The translations under genes and the position numbers were made by a program. Below, one piece after another: positions 15,601 through 20,335 of a stretch of 20,335 nt of DNA (position 1 is the stretch's first letter; each line of letters begins with the position of its first letter). The DNA comes from Priapulus caudatus (Eukaryota > Priapulida > Priapulimorpha > Priapulimorphida > Priapulidae): positions 8,737 through 29,071 of the forward strand of contig NW_014577234.1 of the NCBI RefSeq assembly GCF_000485595.1. The letters run 5' to 3'. A model generated the notes under the pieces. It saw nothing but the letters and a program-made list of their open reading frames with translations, searched no databases and had not been told where the DNA came from.

Positions 15601-16345
15601 CAAATTAATTGTTCATTCCTATTCCCGCTTCCCCCCTATAGCGATATTAAAACCGTTAGAATCCACCTCACACTCGGCCCGTGGGTGAAAGGGCCCCGAG
15701 CCTAGCCCCCGGGCACGAAATTACGACTAACAAGCTGAATCGAAGTCCGAACGACGAAAAGAGCCAACGTTTTTTACGTCTAGGAAAACAATGAACCAAA
15801 TAAACAAAATATCATCCTCGCTCGCGGTGCAGCAGCTAACGTGCTCGAGCAAAACAGCATCGCTGCGCCCGACCAAACATGGGCCCACCTCAGCAATCAG
15901 CTGCGAGGGTGTACAGAACAATCAGTCATCACTGGTCTGTATTCGTCACGCAGGCGGCTGACGGAGCATCCTCGGTGCTGAAAGTCAGCAGATCACGAAA
16001 ACGTACAGCGCACATGATAACTCCGCGGCGGCGCGGCGGCGGAAAGGCGGCGCATGAATCTCGCCTTCGCGGGGCGGGCGATTTCGCGGTTAGGCAAATC
16101 GGGGAAACTCGCTACAGAGAGAGATTGCACGCGATTCGCTCGTGGCACGTTTATAATAAATAGTTCGCAGTTGACACAATTTAGAACACTTTTCTCGAGT
16201 GTAAAAACACACGTACGTTACGGCTGTTCGCGAAGCTGCAGTCGTTCTCCCCGGTATGCGGATCCGTGCCACCGCCGCGCGCGCGGTCGCTGCACCAAGC
16301 AACGTTAGATGGTAGACGTTTGACTTCTTTGCGCCGTCGACCGGT
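15601..16345. other. Unclassified unique sequence, locally CpG-rich
   Basis: About 745 bp. It contains a GGGGCCC/GGGCCCC-type patch near 15680-15710 and a CGG-rich patch near 16024-16085 (GCGGCGGCGCGGCGGCGG). The CpG-rich patch and following AT-rich TTTATAATAAATAG could be promoter-like, but no partner exon is established. ORFs at 15879-16163 (+) and 15727-15921 (-) have no recognisable domain. Confidence 0.45.
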
Positions 16346-16495
16346 TTAGGGCGTTAACCTTTCAACGACCATCTCGCATCCGCCTTCCTGCTTGTAAATT
16401 AGGTCGGGCATGTCGTGTTGATAGTAATCGGCATCGTAGCCCCAGAGAAGGACCCCCCGCGTTTCCCACAATTCATTCGGCGTCCAATGTTGAAG
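16346..16495 (-). CDS. Possible terminal exon or gene fragment, product not recognised
   Basis: On the minus strand an open frame ends at a TAA (16346-16348). The last 49 codons have protein-like, non-repetitive composition, including HWTPNELWETRG, LLWGYDADYYQHDMPDLI and EGGCEMVVERLTP before the stop. This stands out from the surrounding repeat-driven frames. I do not recognise the family. Upstream the frame runs into an A-rich stretch and then the GA array, where it is no longer credible. A weak acceptor-like CAAAACAG is present near 16507. It may be the last exon of a gene lying beyond the window on the minus strand, a pseudogene fragment, or chance. Confidence 0.25.
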   Translation of the reverse strand, partial: LQHWTPNELWETRGVLLWGYDADYYQHDMPDLIYKQEGGCEMVVERLTP

Positions 16496-16599
16496 TTTTG
16501 TTTTGTTCTGTTTTGAGCCAATATGTGACGTATAGGTCATAGTGCGTAAGTACATATCGGTAAGGGGCGGAAGCGCAGCGTGCAGGCGGAGCGAGAGGC
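16496..16599. other. Junction between unique DNA and copy D
   Basis: An A/T-rich run and unique sequence leading to GGAAGCGCAGCGTGCAGGCG and then the GA array. Nothing is recognised. Confidence 0.5.
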
Positions 16600-17135
16600 A
16601 GAGGGGGGAAAAACACGAGAGAAGGACAGCGAGAGTAGAGAGCGAGCAGAGAGGAGAGAGGATGGAAACAAAACGAGCTGAGAGAGAGAAGAAAGTGATC
16701 GGATAGAGAACGAGCTGATGACGCGAGTGACACAGACAGAGAGAGAGCGACGACGAGGAAGACGAGCAGAAGAGAAAGAGAGATGACAGAGACGCCAGAT
16801 GGAGTGATAGAAGGAGAGACCGACCAGAGAGAGAGAGAAAGAACGACCTTGAGATGAGAGAGACGAGCAGAGAGAAAAAAGTGACGGGAGGAGAGATGAT
16901 CGCGAGCGAGACTAGCGCTGAAAAGTGACACAGAGCAGAAGAGAGAGAGGAGAGATGGAGAGAGAGAGAGAAGAGAGAGAGAGACGAGCGAGAGAAACCG
17001 AAGGAGAGAGAGCGGACCGAGAGGAGAGAGAGAGAAGGAAGCACGAGAGAAGAGAGAGGAGCGCGCGCGCGGACTTGATGGAGAGAGCAGAGGAGAAAGA
17101 GAGAAAGAGAAGAGAGAGAGTGAGATGAGAGAGAT
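16600..17135 (+). repeat. (GA)n purine array, long and interrupted
   Basis: About 530 bp of GA with GACGAG, GATGAGA, GTGACA and CGCGCGCGCG interruptions. It corresponds to 5879-6117 in copy A but is more than twice as long, which suggests that copy A may have lost sequence at the N gap. Ser/Leu-rich minus-strand ORFs are artefacts. Confidence 0.9.
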
Positions 17136-17404
17136 GAGAGGCGGGCGGGGGGGTAGCAGGAGCCTGCGTACCGCAGTACACGAGACCCAGCTGATTCTGC
17201 GCTGTTCTTATGGACGGTTTCAGTGGCCCACCAATCTAACCTTCCGCCTCTCACCTTCGCTCCGGACAGCAGAGAAGATACACAATCATACTCATAATTA
17301 GTAGAAGGAGGCTGACAGATTTGCTCTGCAATTAACTAGCTAACCCTTTATGTCTAATTAATAACGGACTGAATATATTATATATATATATACTTATATA
17401 TATT
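17136..17404 (+). repeat. Conserved spacer of composite repeat (copy D)
   Basis: Matches 6118-6326: GCCTGCGTACCGC, GGTTTCAGTGGCC, GAAGATACACAATCATACT, GACAGATTTGCT, CCCTTTATGTCTAATTAAT and a final TA tract. Differences are mostly 1-2 bp indels. Confidence 0.85.
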
Positions 17405-17715
17405 TTTGTGTGGTGTGTGTGAGCCGGTGTGTGTGTGTGTTGTGTGTGTGTGTGTTTGTCCAGCGGGTGTGTTTGATCGGTGTGTGTGTGCTTGTTTGTG
17501 TGTTTTGTGCCTGTTCTGGTTGTGTGTGTTTGTGTGTACTGTGTTGTCTGTGTCGTGTGTGTTGTGTGTGTGTTGTGTGTGTGCGTGCGCGCGAATGGGT
17601 AGTCTGTTTGTGTGCGTGCGTCGCGTGCGCTGTGTGTCGTGTGTGTGTGTTTTCTTGTGTTGTGCTGTGTGGTGTGTAGTGTGTGTGCTGTCGTGTGTGT
17701 ATGTGTGTGTGTTTC
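17405..17715 (+). repeat. (GT)n array (copy D)
   Basis: GT array with GTTTGT and GTGCGTGCGCGCG interruptions; homologous in position to 6327-6617. Confidence 0.95.
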
Positions 17716-17990
17716 CATGTACAACACTATCACCGCACAGTCGCATTATATTTAATTCGACTCTACCCACTAATTAATTTCTGGAGTCATATTTTTATAT
17801 ATAATTTTAAATACTATATATAAGAAATGTCCTGGCCTTACATGGCGCCTGAAGGAAGCATGTTCGGATCGGAGTTAGACCAACTCCCAATCGATTAATA
17901 TCAACATCTCTACCACATGTTTATATCTAGGTCTAGTTTAGATGAACCTATTTATACACTCCCGACATAACTCGCACGCGCATGGCACCC
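17716..17990 (+). repeat. AT-rich tail of composite repeat (copy D)
   Basis: It begins TTTCCATGTACAACACTATC, matching TTCATGTAAACATTATC in copy A, and ends GATGAACCTATTTATACACT, CCCGACATAACTCGCACGCG before a GA array. About 100 bp in the middle (near 17830-17930, with CCTGGCCTTACATGGCGCCT) have no clear counterpart in copy A. This segment connects directly to the start of copy B. Confidence 0.65.
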
Positions 17991-18045
<55 letters not shown>

Positions 18046-18065
18046 CAGATATATATATATATAAG
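17991..18065 (+). repeat. GA-TA compound microsatellite at unit junction
   Basis: GA array passing through ACAGA into TA, identical in structure to 1900-1952. It joins the end of unit D to the start of unit B, and is the best evidence for head-to-tail arrangement of the composite repeat. Confidence 0.9.
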
Positions 18066-19375
18066 TAACAAACGCGAGCGGCAGTGATGATATTTCTCGT
18101 TGCTGAAATGTTTCTTTTAAGCGGACCGCCGCCAAACACGCGCCGGGATGATTTTAAACGAGTTCGTTTGCTTTTAAAAAACACAGTGTCGAGACGCAAG
18201 CGTCCGCGCGTGCCAAGCATTAAAGATGTTTGAATTCTAAAAAGTACAACACGTATATAGCTTTAAAAAACGCACCGAGCAGCCGTATAGCGTCAGGCAG
18301 TCACAACGCAAAGCACGCATCGCACGCGTTTTTACATGGTTTTGTTTATCCTCATACCCGATTTGCTTTTTACACGCAAGAGCATGCTTTTAAAATAACT
18401 CTTTTGCCGCACGCGCAGTTGTGTGTATACGCGCGATTGGAACATTGCTGCCATTATATTGCTATTAGATTACGTATTATATTGGACATTGCTGCTGTTA
18501 TATTGCTATTAGATTACGTATTATATTGGACATTGCGATTGTACATCAATTTGGTGTTACTAGAGATGCATCTGGCTTTCTTTATACGCTATGGTGTTTC
18601 GCATCCGAAATTGCTGATAAGAATTCCACTTCGATCGACCGAAACGCCTCGAGCCTGGAGCGTGCTCTTTTCTCGTGGCAACATAAACGTCTAGCGTGAT
18701 GGATTGGGGGTGGGAGCAACTGAACGCTTATGTTTCGTATTTTAGGATGTTGTTCGAGAGATGTTGGCGCGCTCTCCTCACTCGAACACATAACACTTCG
18801 CTGGTTTGCTCAGACCAGGAGTTTAACGATACACACACTCAGATGGTCTATACTTATGTGCGCTGGTGTTGTTATAACTACAAGCCTAATAGTTTACAGG
18901 CAAAGCGGTGGTGGTGAATATGAGAGGGAAGGGGAAATGCTACTTTGAATGAGCATATTAAGGCTCTACCGCGCCGTCGTGTTTAAATGTAGCCGAGTGT
19001 ACGTACACCTAGTTAGAAACCAAGAACACGTGTTGCGGATAGAAATAGCTGCCGTTGAGCCCTGATTGGTGTGATGCGCCTGTCCTTAATCTTGTCAGTT
19101 CGAGCAGCCGAACCTGTTAGAAGCACCACAGCATAAGCCATAAGGACCCCTGGCGGCTCTCACGTCACTTCCGGTGCCGATACGTAATCGGTAAACACAT
19201 CGACAGCGGTCGATGCGAAACTGGGTCATAATATTTAATCAAACCCGTCTCTTTTTTTATGCGGGCACGTCGCGGTAAGTTGCGACTAAAAACTTGCAAT
19301 CGAGCAAGCTTGTTTGCGACATTGCGGGCGCAAGATCTTGCCAGCGCGCGTGTGGAGTTTACAGGGGAAAGCGTG

Positions 19376-19632
19376 CGTTACAATGTTGCAGTGTTGCAGT
19401 ATTGCAGTGTTGCAGCGTTACAGTGTTACAGTGTTGCGGTGTTACAGTGTTGCGGTGTTGCGGTGTTACAGTGTTGCGGTGCTACAGTGTTGCAGTGTTG
19501 CAGTGTTGCAGTGTTACAGTGTTACAGTGTTGCAGTGTTGCAGAGCTGCAGTGTTACAGTGTTACAGTGTTGCAGTGTTGCAGAGCTGCAGTGTTACAGT
19601 GTTGCAGTGTTGCAGTGTTGCAGAGTTGCAGG
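19376..19632 (+). repeat. TGTTGCAG octamer minisatellite (copy B)
   Basis: 8-bp units as at 3266-3522, but with far more TGTTACAG, TGTTGCGG and AGAGCTGCAG variants. A 64-bp-like pattern with AGAGCTGCAG repeats at 19540 and 19582. The different internal order shows independent array evolution in an otherwise conserved body. Confidence 0.95.
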
Positions 19633-20066
19633 TGTGGACAAGTTATAAGCGGGAGTTCGCCTGAGAGTTTTTCGCCTGAAAGTTTTACAAATTTGTAACA
19701 ATTTGTTTCGAATTCATTCGATACGTATTCACACACCGCTCGGCTTTTTCCGGGTCAGTATGTCACATCTGTGAAGCAATAAGCATACGCGAAACACAAT
19801 TTGTCCCCGGGCTTACGTGCCAATATCACTCCATATACAAGCGGATAACTACGTTAGCGATAGCTGGCTAACTTCTACTCGCATAAGCGACAGTTGTGAA
19901 CCTCGTATACTGAATAACTTCTCGTTATTAGAAGCAGCACGACAGTTGCACACCGTAAAGACATAAATCCTCGAATATGAACGAATATGAGGTGCATTTT
20001 CGACTTCAGTCGGCGCATATCTTCACTAAGCATGCATCCGACCTTTAACACACCAAACACGAATGC

Positions 20067-20068
20067 AT

Positions 20069-20115
<47 letters not shown>

Positions 20116-20117
20116 CG
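20067..20117 (+). repeat. (ACGC)n tetranucleotide array (copy B)
   Basis: ACGC array after GAATGCATGC, equivalent to 3955-4007. Confidence 0.95.
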
Positions 20118-20279
20118 GATACACACGCTAACATGCACTCATAGCTGTCCGCAGCGACCTCGCGCTATTGCTTGCGTAATCGTTGGTAAATGTTTGTGCG
20201 TGGCTAATAATAACCTGAAACCCTCCACGCTTCTGCGCAAACAAGCGGAGTTTGTTGTTCGCATCGTATATGTGGGATC

Positions 20280-20296
20280 TGTACACACACACACAC

Positions 20297-20335
<39 letters not shown>
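20280..20335 (+). repeat. (CA)n array, cut by window end
   Basis: Start of the CA array that follows GTGGGATCTGTA in copies A and B. The window ends inside it. Confidence 0.95.

Larger units (their letters stand above)
18066..20335 (+). repeat. Composite long repeat unit, copy B (start, cut by window end)
   Basis: The 2.2-kb body aligns with 1953-4169 through its whole length, including octamer array, ACGC array and start of the CA array. The duplicated GGACATTGC / TTATATTGCTATTAG block near 18470-18540 is also present. As in copy A, no reading frame is conserved through the indels. The unit continues beyond the window. Confidence 0.85.

Overview
The window is non-coding-dominated DNA from an animal nuclear genome, most likely an insect. 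It shows canonical splice-site logic around one recognisable exon, a Helitron-like transposon end, no bacterial operon structure, and an extreme load of simple sequence repeats (GA/CT, CA/GT, ACGC, TA). A hymenopteran such as an ant would fit the repeat-rich, CpG-rich texture, but that is inference only. No rRNA, tRNA or CRISPR signal was recognised.

Layout. 1-1333: a candidate non-autonomous Helitron, with TC at 17 and CTAG at 1330-1333, inserted between A and T. 1334-1937: a truncated 115-bp repeat motif and two GA arrays. 1938-6910: copy A of a composite repeat of about 5 kb. It consists of a 2.2-kb conserved body with an octamer TGTTGCAG array, an ACGC array, a CA array, a 50-bp minisatellite, a 44-bp pyrimidine-rich minisatellite, a GT array, a 25-N assembly gap, a GA array, a conserved spacer, a second GT array, and an AT-rich tail. 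6912-7670: upstream region and first coding exon of a stargazin/claudin-like membrane protein on the + strand, ending at a strong splice donor at 7671. 7671 onward: its intron, which opens with a polypyrimidine tract of about 770 bp, then an ATACCAT-type heptamer satellite with a 225-bp higher-order duplication, then foldback DNA with a long hairpin at 9381-9436. 9441-11400: mostly unrecognised DNA containing a perfect 29-bp inverted repeat at 10359-10422 and decayed relatives of it. 11401-13605: CA arrays and partial copy C of the composite repeat. 13606-14350: a very G+C-rich, G-skewed island with G-quadruplex potential. 14351-16560: unrecognised DNA with CA/ACGC patches and a short coding-like segment on the minus strand (16346-16495). 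16600-17990: copy D, the end of the composite unit. 17991-20335: copy B, the start of the next unit, running off the window inside its CA array.

The only gene I name with conviction is the stargazin-like exon. The D-to-B junction shows the end of one composite unit running directly into the start of the next, so the roughly 5-kb unit was probably tandem at some time. The stargazin-like exon and the unique DNA now lie between units. Copies differ by many single-base indels, which may be real divergence or uncorrected long-read consensus error. That uncertainty, plus the N gap, means the large-scale order should be treated with caution.
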